Source: Coxiellaceae bacterium
Lineage (GTDB): Bacteria > Pseudomonadota > Gammaproteobacteria > UBA9339
DNA: 54,529 nt
Assembly: GCA_031263085.1 (NCBI GenBank)
Contig: JAISGM010000005.1
Coordinates: 1-54,529 of the forward strand
Direction of reading: 5' to 3'
Each line of letters begins with the position of its first letter. Position 1 is the first letter of the stretch. The position numbers and the translations under genes are program-made. Positions 41,064 through 48,535 of the stretch are shown here, piece by piece. Below the pieces are notes generated by a model that searched no databases, was not told the origin of the DNA, and saw nothing but the letters and a program-made list of their open reading frames with translations.

Positions 41064-42056
41064 ATGATTAATCTGATAATACCAAAATTTTGGCAACAAC
41101 GAAGAATCATTAGCTATTTTTTGTTACCTTTTTCTTACATTTATCTTATAATAATTACTTTACGAAAACGCTATTATCAATATCGCTCAAAAATTATTTT
41201 TTTAGCACCCGTAATAATCGTTGGTAACATTACGATAGGGGGTACAGGTAAAACACCTTTGGTAATTTGCTTAGCTAATTTTCTCCAACAACAAGGATAC
41301 AATCCAGGAATCATTATTCGTGGCTACGGTGGTAAAAATAAAGGAAATCCAAAATTAGTCACCTCTAAAAGTAATGTAGAAGAGGTAGGCGATGAGGCTT
41401 TATTAATAACGCGTCAGGTCACATGTCCAGTAATTATGAATTACGATAGAGTGAAGGCGGTAAAATACCTACTCAAAACTTATAATTGTAATGTTGTCAT
41501 AAGTGATGATGGATTACAACATTATCGTCTACCGCGAGATTTTGAAATTGCTGTTATAGATGATGAATTCAAATTCGGTAACCGCTTCTGTTTGCCAGCA
41601 GGACCTTTGCGAGAACCACTTAATAGGTTGAATCAAATTGATTTTATAATTAGAAACTTTAATACTCAATCACCTACTCGTATTTTAGCTAATGAATATA
41701 GTATGATTTTGGAACCGATAATTTTTCATAATATAAATAATCCTTCTATAACAAAAACAGCTAGAGATTTTAAAGGAGAAATTATTCATGCTGTAGCAGG
41801 TATTGGCAGACCTCAAAAATTTTTTCAAACGTTACGACAATTGAATTTGACAATTATTGAGCATGCCTTCCCTGATCATTATATATTTAGATCTATAGAT
41901 CTTACATTTGATGAAAAAACTGTAATTATGACCGAGAAAGACGCGGTCAAATGTGATAAAATGGTAGATAAAAATCTATGGTATTTAGAAGTTAAAGTTA
42001 GATTAGAAAACAGGTTTACAAGAGCACTTATACACGATCTCAGCTATTATTCCTAA
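41064..42056 (+). CDS. lpxK: Tetraacyldisaccharide 4'-kinase LpxK
   Basis: Phosphorylates the lipid A precursor at the 4' position, on the inner face of the inner membrane. The 330-residue product (E. coli 328) has an N-terminal membrane helix (about 15-33), the P-loop GNITIGGTGKT at 54-64, the catalytic region VISDDGLQHYRLPRD and the end segment MTEKDAVKC. It starts right at the msbA stop. A Gram-negative outer membrane with phosphorylated lipid A is therefore likely. Confidence 0.96.
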   Translation: MINLIIPKFWQQRRIISYFLLPFSYIYLIIITLRKRYYQYRSKIIFLAPVIIVGNITIGGTGKTPLVICLANFLQQQGYNPGIIIRGYGGKNKGNPKLVTSKSNVEEVGDEALLITRQVTCPVIMNYDRVKAVKYLLKTYNCNVVISDDGLQHYRLPRDFEIAVIDDEFKFGNRFCLPAGPLREPLNRLNQIDFIIRNFNTQSPTRILANEYSMILEPIIFHNINNPSITKTARDFKGEIIHAVAGIGRPQKFFQTLRQLNLTIIEHAFPDHYIFRSIDLTFDEKTVIMTEKDAVKCDKMVDKNLWYLEVKVRLENRFTRALIHDLSYYS

Positions 42057-42107
42057 GATTTACACCACTTCTTAAACGACTTTTAAAAAACCAAACAACG
42101 GATATTG

Positions 42108-42181
42108 GGTGAGCGATGGGAATCGAACCCACGACGACCGGAACCACAATCCGGGGCTCTACCAACTGAGCTACGCTCACC
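42108..42181 (-). tRNA. tRNA-His (GTG)
   Basis: Cloverleaf on the minus strand with anticodon GTG in the loop of a clear CGGATTGTGGTTCCG arm. The extra 5' G typical of tRNA-His is encoded at 42181 and pairs with C73 at 42108, giving an eight-pair acceptor stem. The bases after C73 read CAA, so the CCA end is not encoded. It lies 12 bases after tRNA-Arg(TCT) and is probably cut from the same transcript. Confidence 0.95.
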
Positions 42182-42193
42182 ATAAATATTTTT

Positions 42194-42270
42194 TGGCGTG
42201 CTCGACAGGATTTGAACCTGTGACCCTCGGCTTAGAAGGCCGATGCTCTATCCAACTGAGCTACGAGCAC
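42194..42270 (-). tRNA. tRNA-Arg (TCT)
   Basis: 77 bases including an encoded GCCA end. The acceptor stem GTGCTCG/CGAGCAC is perfect, the anticodon loop CTTCTAA carries TCT (reads AGA), and the T-loop is TTCAAAT. AGA is a main arginine codon in AT-rich genes. It precedes tRNA-His on the same strand. Confidence 0.96.
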
Positions 42271-42323
42271 ATCTATCTATAATATAACCCTACATTACTA
42301 TCCTTTAGTATAGGCTATTGGAT

Positions 42324-42352
42324 ATGATATATAAATCATCTATCTAAGTCTA
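42324..42352 (-). promoter_or_regulatory. Candidate promoter of tRNA-Arg(TCT)-tRNA-His
   Basis: On the minus strand TAGACT (42347-42352), 17 bases, TATCAT (42324-42329), about 54 bases before the tRNA-Arg 5' end. The -35 lies in a 13-base stretch CTAGACTTAGATA that recurs exactly before tRNA-Arg(ACG). Confidence 0.5.
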
Positions 42353-42489
42353 GTTTATATCAAAATTGTACTTAGATAACATCTAATTTTACAACGATTG
42401 ACTCTTTGTCTTTCGTGATACCTATCATCGTAATGCTTTAACATTGCTGTTTGCATTACTAAAAATTAATCAGTACAATGAGGGATATT

Positions 42490-42696
42490 ATGCCTAATAT
42501 TAAAATCAGAGAACATGAGTCATTTGATGGCGCTATGCGCCGCTTTAAGAGAGCTTGCGAGAAAGCTGGTATCCCTGGAAAATTACGTCAAATAGAATTT
42601 TATGAAAAGCCAACAGCTAAACGTAAGCGTAAGCGTTTAGCTGCTATCAAATGGCAACAAAAACGTATTTTATTTAAAGAAAATCATCTTAGATGA
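42490..42696 (+). CDS. rpsU: Ribosomal protein S21
   Basis: Small-subunit protein needed for initiation on natural mRNAs. I use the ATG at 42490, where AGGG lies about six bases ahead; the ATG at 42478 would include this ribosome binding site in the coding region. The 68-residue basic protein (E. coli 71) starts MPNIKIRE, then [16 protein letters not shown] and REFYEKP-like IEFYEKP. Its stop overlaps the yqeY start (ATGA). First gene of the macromolecular synthesis operon. A 10-base-arm hairpin lies in its coding sequence at 42614-42643. Confidence 0.95.
   Translation: MPNIKIREHESFDGAMRRFKRACEKAGIPGKLRQIEFYEKPTAKRKRKRLAAIKWQQKRILFKENHLR
42614..42643 (+). repeat. Hairpin with 10-base arms inside rpsU
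   Basis: CAGCTAAACG, a 10-base loop TAAGCGTAAG with a repeated CGTAAG, then the exact reverse complement. It codes for the basic AKRKRKRLA part of S21. In E. coli the rpsU-dnaG boundary is where the operon mRNA is partly terminated and processed, so this stem could affect downstream dosage. Confidence 0.7.
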
Positions 42697-43148
42697 ATAA
42701 TTTGTTATTACAAATCCAGGAGGACGTAAAAGATGCTATGCGTGCCAAAGAAGTTGGGTTACTTGGTACTTTACGACTCCTTCTTGCTGCTATAAAACAA
42801 CATGAAATCGATAAGCGCGTTACTTTGGATGACTATCAAATTATATCTATTGTAGATAAAATGATCAGACAACGTTACGATGCTATTGAACAATACAAAA
42901 AAGGTAATCGTCAGGATTTGGTTGATAAAGAAGCTGCTGAGATATCAATCCTTGAAAAATATATGCCCCAGATCTTAACTGATACTGAGATAAAGAGTCT
43001 AATATCTGAAGCTATGATCACTACTTGCGCAAATTCCATTAAAGATATGAGCAAAGTCATGGCCTATATTAAAACCAAAGCTAACGGTAGAATCGATATA
43101 AAAGAAATTAGTATTGTAATTAAAAATTTATTAGAAAAAAATACCTAA
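42693..43148 (+). CDS. yqeY: GatB/YqeY domain protein
   Basis: The 151-residue helical protein has the YqeY features: an N-terminal bundle with [25 protein letters not shown], the middle [28 protein letters not shown], and a C-terminal half like the tail domain of GatB. It is thought to bind tRNA or act on amidotransferases, but its function is not firmly known. Placement between rpsU and dnaG is common in gammaproteobacteria such as Pseudomonas. It starts by a four-base overlap with rpsU. Confidence 0.93.
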   Translation: MNNLLLQIQEDVKDAMRAKEVGLLGTLRLLLAAIKQHEIDKRVTLDDYQIISIVDKMIRQRYDAIEQYKKGNRQDLVDKEAAEISILEKYMPQILTDTEIKSLISEAMITTCANSIKDMSKVMAYIKTKANGRIDIKEISIVIKNLLEKNT

Positions 43149-43174
43149 TAATTGTAGCGTCAATTTGATTTGTC

Positions 43175-44932
43175 ATGTCGAAATCTATCCCCCAGTCCTT
43201 TATTGAAGATTTACTTACAAAAATAGATATAATTGATATTATCAGTACGCGAGTTAAATTACGACGTGCCGGTAATAATTTTGTAGGAATGTGTCCATTT
43301 CACGTTGAAAAAACTCCATCTTTTACAGTTAGCCGTAATAAACAATTTTTTCACTGTTTTGGATGTGGAATCCACGGAAACGCTATAGGATTTATTATGC
43401 AATTCGAGAATTTAAATTTTATTGATGCCATCAAAAACTTAGCCTTTATAGCTGGCACAGCTATCCCAGAAACTGGCGTTAATTATAATAATACGAATCA
43501 CTATCTTTATGACATCACAGAAAAAGTCGCTACTTTTTTCGAACAACAATTATACAACTCAAAGCACGCTATTAGTTATCTAAAAAATAGAGGATTGAAC
43601 AAGGAAATCTGCAAAAAATTTAAAATAGGTTATGCTTCAAACGATTGGAACAACTTGAATTCATTTTGTCGTTCATCAACAATAAACGAGAGGCATTTAT
43701 TAATTTCTGGATTATTAATGACCAAAAATAATAAATATTATTCCCGTTTTCGTAACAGAATAATGTTTCCCATTTGGGATACTCGTGGCAATATTGTTGG
43801 ATTCGGTGGACGCTCTCTATCTAAAGATTCAGTTAAATATCTGAATTCTCCAGAAACCCCTATCTTTCATAAAGGGAAAGAATTATATGGCCTCAACGAG
43901 GCAAAAAAATCTATGCCTAATTTAAAATTCCTAATTGTAGTTGAGGGATATTTAGATGTAATTTCTTTGGCTCAATTCGGTATAACTAATGTAGTAGCTA
44001 CTCTCGGTACAACAATTTCAACTAAACAAATTCAATCATTACTCCGCAATACACAAGAAATAGTTTTTTGCTTTGATGGTGATCTGGCAGGACGCGCAGC
44101 TGCTTGGCGTGCTCTAGAAAATTCTCTTCCTATTGTGCATGATGGTATTCAAATAAAATTTCTCTTCTTGCCAGATGGATACGATCCAGACTCTTTAATA
44201 AGAAAAGAAACCAAGGAAAATTTTAATCAACGACTAGATAGTGCTATTACTCTATCTGATTTTTTTATTAACCAATTAATATCTAAGATCAATCCGAATA
44301 CTATAGATGGACAGGCTAAATTAGTTAAAATTAGCAAAGAATGGCTCAAGAAAATGCCACGAGGAATTTTTCGCAAACTCCTACTGAACAAAATAGCAAA
44401 ACTAATAAACATTAATGTTGAAGAATTAGACATTGAAAATACGATAATACCTCCGCTACCAACTCAAATTAATGAATTAATCGAAGAAACTATCATAAAT
44501 ATACCATTGCCAATAGAAAATATAATCAGTATTATACTGCATTATCCGGAATTTATATGTAACATACATAACATTGATGAAATAAAGAACATAAGACTTA
44601 ATGGAATTGAAATATTAATTGAATTGCTTATAGTATTAAAACAGCAACAAAACCTGTCAACAGGCACCATACTTGAGTACTGGAGAAATCGTCGAGAATT
44701 TAAATTATTAAATAGATTAGCCTGTAAAGAGCTTATTGTTCCAAAAAATGTTTTAGAGAACGAACTTATTAGTAATATAAGATTGTTGGTAAAACTAGAA
44801 CGAGATGCTCACATTCAAACATTACTAACTAAGGCTACAACTAAAAATCTAAAAACAGAAGAACGACAGCAGTTACAAAAATTAATTATGCTTTCAAAAA
44901 CAGGAAATACATATGAAGAATCACAAAATTAA
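43175..44932 (+). CDS. dnaG: DNA primase DnaG
   Basis: Makes RNA primers for replication. The 585-residue protein (E. coli 581) has the zinc site C40, H43, C61 and C64, the RNA polymerase core, the TOPRIM fold with [11 protein letters not shown] and [10 protein letters not shown], and a C-terminal helicase-binding domain that is weakly conserved and rich in I and N. The first ATG at 43175 fits the family's start [11 protein letters not shown]. No ribosome binding site is obvious. It overlaps rpoD by 20 bases. Confidence 0.96.
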   Translation: MSKSIPQSFIEDLLTKIDIIDIISTRVKLRRAGNNFVGMCPFHVEKTPSFTVSRNKQFFHCFGCGIHGNAIGFIMQFENLNFIDAIKNLAFIAGTAIPETGVNYNNTNHYLYDITEKVATFFEQQLYNSKHAISYLKNRGLNKEICKKFKIGYASNDWNNLNSFCRSSTINERHLLISGLLMTKNNKYYSRFRNRIMFPIWDTRGNIVGFGGRSLSKDSVKYLNSPETPIFHKGKELYGLNEAKKSMPNLKFLIVVEGYLDVISLAQFGITNVVATLGTTISTKQIQSLLRNTQEIVFCFDGDLAGRAAAWRALENSLPIVHDGIQIKFLFLPDGYDPDSLIRKETKENFNQRLDSAITLSDFFINQLISKINPNTIDGQAKLVKISKEWLKKMPRGIFRKLLLNKIAKLININVEELDIENTIIPPLPTQINELIEETIINIPLPIENIISIILHYPEFICNIHNIDEIKNIRLNGIEILIELLIVLKQQQNLSTGTILEYWRNRREFKLLNRLACKELIVPKNVLENELISNIRLLVKLERDAHIQTLLTKATTKNLKTEERQQLQKLIMLSKTGNTYEESQN

Positions 44933-47015
44933 GAAAATTACAAAAATAAAAAAGAAAAGAATTTTGCCCAAAAAGAATAATAAAAGTAAAACAACCAAAA
45001 TTAGAAGTCATACTTTGTCATCGAAAGCATACAAGAATACTAAGAATACTAATAATAATCAAAATCGTTCAATAGCAAAAAAGAATAAATTCACAATTTC
45101 GAATAAACAACACGAAGAATTAAAAAATTTAATCGCTAAAGGTAAAGATCAAGGATATTTAACTTTTACTGAAATCAATAATTATTTACCATCTGAAATA
45201 ACTGATTCCAATCAAATTGAAGATATTATAGGTATGTTAAACGAAGATGTAGGAATACCTGTATATGAGGAAAATCCTGAAATAGAATCAACAATCTTTA
45301 CAGAACAACATACTAACACGTCAGCCACTGAAGAAGAATCTACAACCACAATAACTACTATTGAGGATGAAACTGGACGCACTACTGATCCAATACGCAT
45401 GTACATGAGAGAGATGGGTACTGTAGAATTGCTAACTCGTGATGATGAAATAGCAATTGCAAAAAAAATCGAAGAAGGATCAAAAAATATTTTATCTGCC
45501 ATAACTCATTTTCCTGGTATTATTGAATCAATCTTAATGGAATACTCTAAAACTGAAACTGGAGAAAAACGTCTTCAAGATATTATCTCCGGATTTTACG
45601 ATATCGAGGAATGGCATACTTCGAGTGCTGATCTAAAGAAATTAGTCGCTACTGACGAAAATACAGAGCATGATATCTGCCAAGTTCAATCAATTACTAA
45701 TAGAAAAATAGTCGATAAAAATCATCTAGAAGATACTGATGAAAAAAGCGATGAAGATGAGAACACCCTATATGAAGAAAATGACGAGACTGATTTATTT
45801 GAATCAGGTCCGGATCCAGTTATTGCTAAACAACGTTTTACTAAATTGTATAAATTACACCGTCAACACGTTAAAGCATGGGAAAAGCATGGTAAAACCC
45901 ATAAAATAACCGTTAAATTAGCCAAACAATTAATAGCTACTATTACCCAATTCAAATTGACACCAAAAGAATTCCATAAACATACATCGATGTTACAAAA
46001 AATTTCGAATAATATTCGCGCCATTGAATATTCGATTATGGAGCTTTGCACTAAAAAATGCCAAATTTTACGCAAGACTTTTATTAATTCATTTACTAAT
46101 CATGAAACAGATTTAACTTGGTTAGATAAATTTATTAACGCTAATAAAAATCATGCAAAAAAACTCCTCCAATACGCTGCGGATATTTTGCGATCTCAAA
46201 AAAAATTATTAGCAATAGAAAAAGAATTCTGCTTACGAATAGTTAAAATAAAAGAAATTTATCGTCTAGTGATTATCGGAGAAAACCAGACACTTAAAGC
46301 AAAAAAAGAAATGATTGAGGCTAATTTACGTCTAGTTATCTCCATCGCCAAAAAATATACCAATCGAGGTTTACAATTCTTAGATTTAATTCAAGAAGGA
46401 AATATTGGTTTAATGAAAGCAGTAGATAAATTTGAGTATCGTCGAGGATATAAATTCTCTACTTATGCTACTTGGTGGATTCGTCAAGCCATTACTCGCT
46501 CAATCGCCGATCAAGCGCGTACAATTCGTATCCCTGTACATATGATCGAAACAATTAATAAATTAAATCGAGTTACACGTCAAATTATCCAAATAACTGG
46601 GGTAGAACCAACTCCAGAGGAACTTAGTGCTCATATGCAAATGCATGAAGATAAAGTGCGTAAGGTATTAAAAATTGCCAAGGAACCGATTTCTATGGAA
46701 ACTCCTATTGGAGATGAAGAAGATTCACATTTAGGGGACTTCATTGAAGATACCAATACACTATCTCCAATTGACTCAGCAACTCAAAATGGCTTGAGAG
46801 AAGCCACACACGACGTATTATCATCTCTTACACCTAGAGAAGCTAAGGTATTAAGAATGCGTTTTGGCATAAATATGAATACTGATCATACTTTAGAAGA
46901 AGTTGGAAAACAGTTTGACGTAACGCGTGAACGCATTCGACAAATCGAAGCTAAAGCTCTTAGAAAATTACGCCATCCTAGCAGATCTGAAAAATTACAA
47001 AGTTTTGTAGATTAA
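44913..47015 (+). CDS. rpoD: RNA polymerase primary sigma factor RpoD with basic N-terminal extension
   Basis: Housekeeping sigma factor, 700 residues against 613 in E. coli. Region 1.1 begins near residue 66 ([19 protein letters not shown]). It is preceded by about 60 residues holding roughly 22 lysines and arginines and many asparagines. Then come [18 protein letters not shown] (1.2), a long acidic spacer, region 2 ([37 protein letters not shown], quoted here by position about 490-530), region 3 and the region 4.2 helix [21 protein letters not shown] lies eight bases before the ATG at 44913, inside dnaG, so this start is well supported. Confidence 0.97.
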   Translation: MKNHKIKKITKIKKKRILPKKNNKSKTTKIRSHTLSSKAYKNTKNTNNNQNRSIAKKNKFTISNKQHEELKNLIAKGKDQGYLTFTEINNYLPSEITDSNQIEDIIGMLNEDVGIPVYEENPEIESTIFTEQHTNTSATEEESTTTITTIEDETGRTTDPIRMYMREMGTVELLTRDDEIAIAKKIEEGSKNILSAITHFPGIIESILMEYSKTETGEKRLQDIISGFYDIEEWHTSSADLKKLVATDENTEHDICQVQSITNRKIVDKNHLEDTDEKSDEDENTLYEENDETDLFESGPDPVIAKQRFTKLYKLHRQHVKAWEKHGKTHKITVKLAKQLIATITQFKLTPKEFHKHTSMLQKISNNIRAIEYSIMELCTKKCQILRKTFINSFTNHETDLTWLDKFINANKNHAKKLLQYAADILRSQKKLLAIEKEFCLRIVKIKEIYRLVIIGENQTLKAKKEMIEANLRLVISIAKKYTNRGLQFLDLIQEGNIGLMKAVDKFEYRRGYKFSTYATWWIRQAITRSIADQARTIRIPVHMIETINKLNRVTRQIIQITGVEPTPEELSAHMQMHEDKVRKVLKIAKEPISMETPIGDEEDSHLGDFIEDTNTLSPIDSATQNGLREATHDVLSSLTPREAKVLRMRFGINMNTDHTLEEVGKQFDVTRERIRQIEAKALRKLRHPSRSEKLQSFVD

Positions 47016-47192
47016 TCGCGAGTCTTTCTTAATCGATTAATCATGGTATTTTGTGAATTATCTTGAATAGTAGATTATATAGTATCAGTACTTTTTATTT
47101 AATTTACTTAAAAATAAATATAAAAAACCATACTGCTTTAGTAAATTATCGAAAAATTATCAGATAATATTTCAATATTAACAAATATATTA

Positions 47193-47269
47193 TGGCGCGC
47201 CCGGAGAGATTCGAACTCCCTACCCTCTGGTTCGTAGCCAGATACTCTATCCGATTGAGCTACGGGCGC
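47193..47269 (-). tRNA. tRNA-Arg (ACG)
   Basis: 77 bases with an encoded GCCA end. The acceptor stem GCGCCCG/CGGGCGC is perfect, the anticodon loop CTACGAA carries ACG, normally edited to ICG to read CGU, CGC and CGA, and the T-loop is TTCGAAT. This is the usual bacterial CGN tRNA and needs TadA, which is not in the window. Confidence 0.96.
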
Positions 47270-47762
47270 ATATTAGTTGATCAGAAACAACTAGGAACCC
47301 ATATTAAAAAAATCTCTCACAGAAGCCTAACGTCATAATAATCTACATACTTATCTAAGTCTAGCTTGTTGAGGTAATTCGGATTAATCCATATTAGAAT
47401 ATTTATCGACTATCTTACATCACAATATCGAAACATGCTTAACAAAGCAAATATGAAGTCACTAGACTATCATTTTTATAAAGTAATACACTTTATTATC
47501 GGCGCGAATGATACAAAAAATCAATTTACGTTTTATGATCTATCTATATATGATTATTACAACTCACATTTTAGTCTCAAAATATATTATATATTATTCA
47601 TTATCATCATCACAAGACAACAAGAAATACACGAAACGTTAAAGTTAACAACAAAATCACAATTTGGAAAATGCTATCAAAAATAGCTCAAGTATAATAT
47701 CTAACCTCTAAACAGATATTCGTTAAATACATTTAGGTAGTTTTAGTATATATATTCTTTGA
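47270..47762. other. 493-base region between two tRNA genes, no gene supported
   Basis: Contains the tRNA-Arg(ACG) promoter candidate and otherwise AT-rich DNA. An 83-codon plus-strand ORF at 47435-47686 is made largely of I, Y, K, N and F with no ribosome binding site or family pattern, which is what random AT-rich sequence gives, so I do not call it a gene. Confidence 0.5.
47335..47363 (-). promoter_or_regulatory. Candidate promoter of tRNA-Arg(ACG)
   Basis: On the minus strand TAGACT (47358-47363), 17 bases, TATTAT (47335-47340), about 66 bases before the tRNA 5' end. The -35 lies in CTAGACTTAGATA, identical over 13 bases to the element before tRNA-Arg(TCT). Confidence 0.5.
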
Positions 47763-47849
47763 CGGAGAGGGTGGGATTCGAACCCACGATGGATTTTAAT
47801 CCATACTCCCTTAGCAGGGGAGCGCCTTCGGCCTCTCGGCCACCTCTCC
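47763..47849 (-). tRNA. tRNA-Ser (GCT)
   Basis: 87 bases with the long variable arm of class II tRNAs (TATGGATTAAAATCCATC, a six-pair stem). Acceptor stem GGAGAGG/CCTCTCC is perfect and the anticodon loop CTGCTAA carries GCT, reading AGU and AGC. The three bases after discriminator G are TCA, so CCA is not encoded and must be added. Confidence 0.96.
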
Positions 47850-47948
47850 TATAATTAATCACCAACTAATAATACCAGATTTCTTGACCTGTTCTAGAAA
47901 TTTTCTCTCGAAATACGAGAAACTTACTTATGGAAATGGTAAAATTTT

Positions 47949-48383
47949 GTGGAGATGCTAACCAAAGTAACATTTTTTATTTTTAATAATAACTCTCTGG
48001 ATGAGTATTTAATATACACTTGTCGTGTCATTGAAAAAATTTACTCTAAAAATCATAAAATACATATTCACACTAAAAATCAAGAAGAAGCACAAAACTT
48101 TGATACCAGACTTTGGACATTTAGCGATATTAGTTTTATACCACACAAAATTCATAATTCAAACTCAACTTTAAATATACCAATAATAATTGGTTATAAG
48201 AATAGTGCGCCACAACATCGTGATACTTTGATAAATCTATCTACAGAGGTTTTTCCATCATATCAAAACTTTGATAAGTTAATCGAAATTATACCACATG
48301 ACGATCAACTTAAAGATCTTGCAAGAAAACGATTTCAAACTTACAAAAAAGAAGGTTTCGCAATAGAAGTTTTTAAGGTATAG
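47949..48383 (+). CDS. holC: DNA polymerase III chi subunit HolC
   Basis: Chi links the clamp loader to single-strand binding protein. The 144-residue product (E. coli 147) has the family pattern: VTFFIFNN at the start, NQEEAQNFDTRLWTFSDISFIPHKI in the middle, and FDKLIEIIPHDDQLKDLARKRFQTYKKEGF at the end (about 108-138). The start is either GTG at 47949 or ATG at 47955; a GGAG touches the ATG and is too close to serve it, so I use GTG. pepA, its usual upstream neighbour, is absent. A hairpin (48375-48394) spans its stop. Confidence 0.9.
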   Translation: MEMLTKVTFFIFNNNSLDEYLIYTCRVIEKIYSKNHKIHIHTKNQEEAQNFDTRLWTFSDISFIPHKIHNSNSTLNIPIIIGYKNSAPQHRDTLINLSTEVFPSYQNFDKLIEIIPHDDQLKDLARKRFQTYKKEGFAIEVFKV

Positions 48384-48394
48384 ACTTATACCTT
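48375..48394 (+). terminator. Hairpin across the holC stop
   Basis: AAGGTATA, loop GACT, TATACCTT. It covers the last codon and stop of holC and touches the -35 box of the tRNA-Met promoter. No U-tract follows, so it is at best a weak or Rho-assisted end signal. Confidence 0.4.
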
Positions 48395-48421
48395 GACAAG
48401 AATTATGCTAATGACCAAAAT
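48393..48421 (+). promoter_or_regulatory. Candidate promoter for tRNA-Met and valS
   Basis: A consensus TTGACA at 48393-48398, a 17-base spacer and CAAAAT at 48416-48421, 24 bases before the tRNA 5' end. The -10 is weak (4 of 6). Confidence 0.45.
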
Positions 48422-48444
48422 CGGCATACTAATTTTAGTATAAA

Positions 48445-48521
48445 GGCTATGTAGCTCAGTTGGTTAGAGCGCGGCACTCATAATGCTGAGGTCAGTGGTT
48501 CGATTCCACTCATAGCCACCA
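48445..48521 (+). tRNA. tRNA-Met (CAT), elongator
   Basis: 77 bases with encoded ACCA. Acceptor stem GGCTATG/CATAGCC is perfect, so position 1-72 is a G-C pair rather than the mismatch of initiators. The anticodon loop CTCATAA carries CAT. The body resembles E. coli elongator tRNA-Met more than tRNA-Ile(CAT). It lies between holC and valS, and its CCA ends 14 bases before the valS start. Confidence 0.94.
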
Positions 48522-48535
48522 AATTAACGGATTTT

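Noticed and set aside
47029-47040. Palindrome TTAATCGATTAA after rpoD as a terminator
   Set aside because: No G-C-rich stem and no U-tract; 12-base AT-rich palindromes are expected by chance here.
47435-47686. 83-codon plus-strand ORF between tRNA-Arg(ACG) and tRNA-Ser
   Set aside because: Composition is dominated by I, Y, K, N and F as expected for random AT-rich DNA, there is no ribosome binding site, and no domain pattern is visible.
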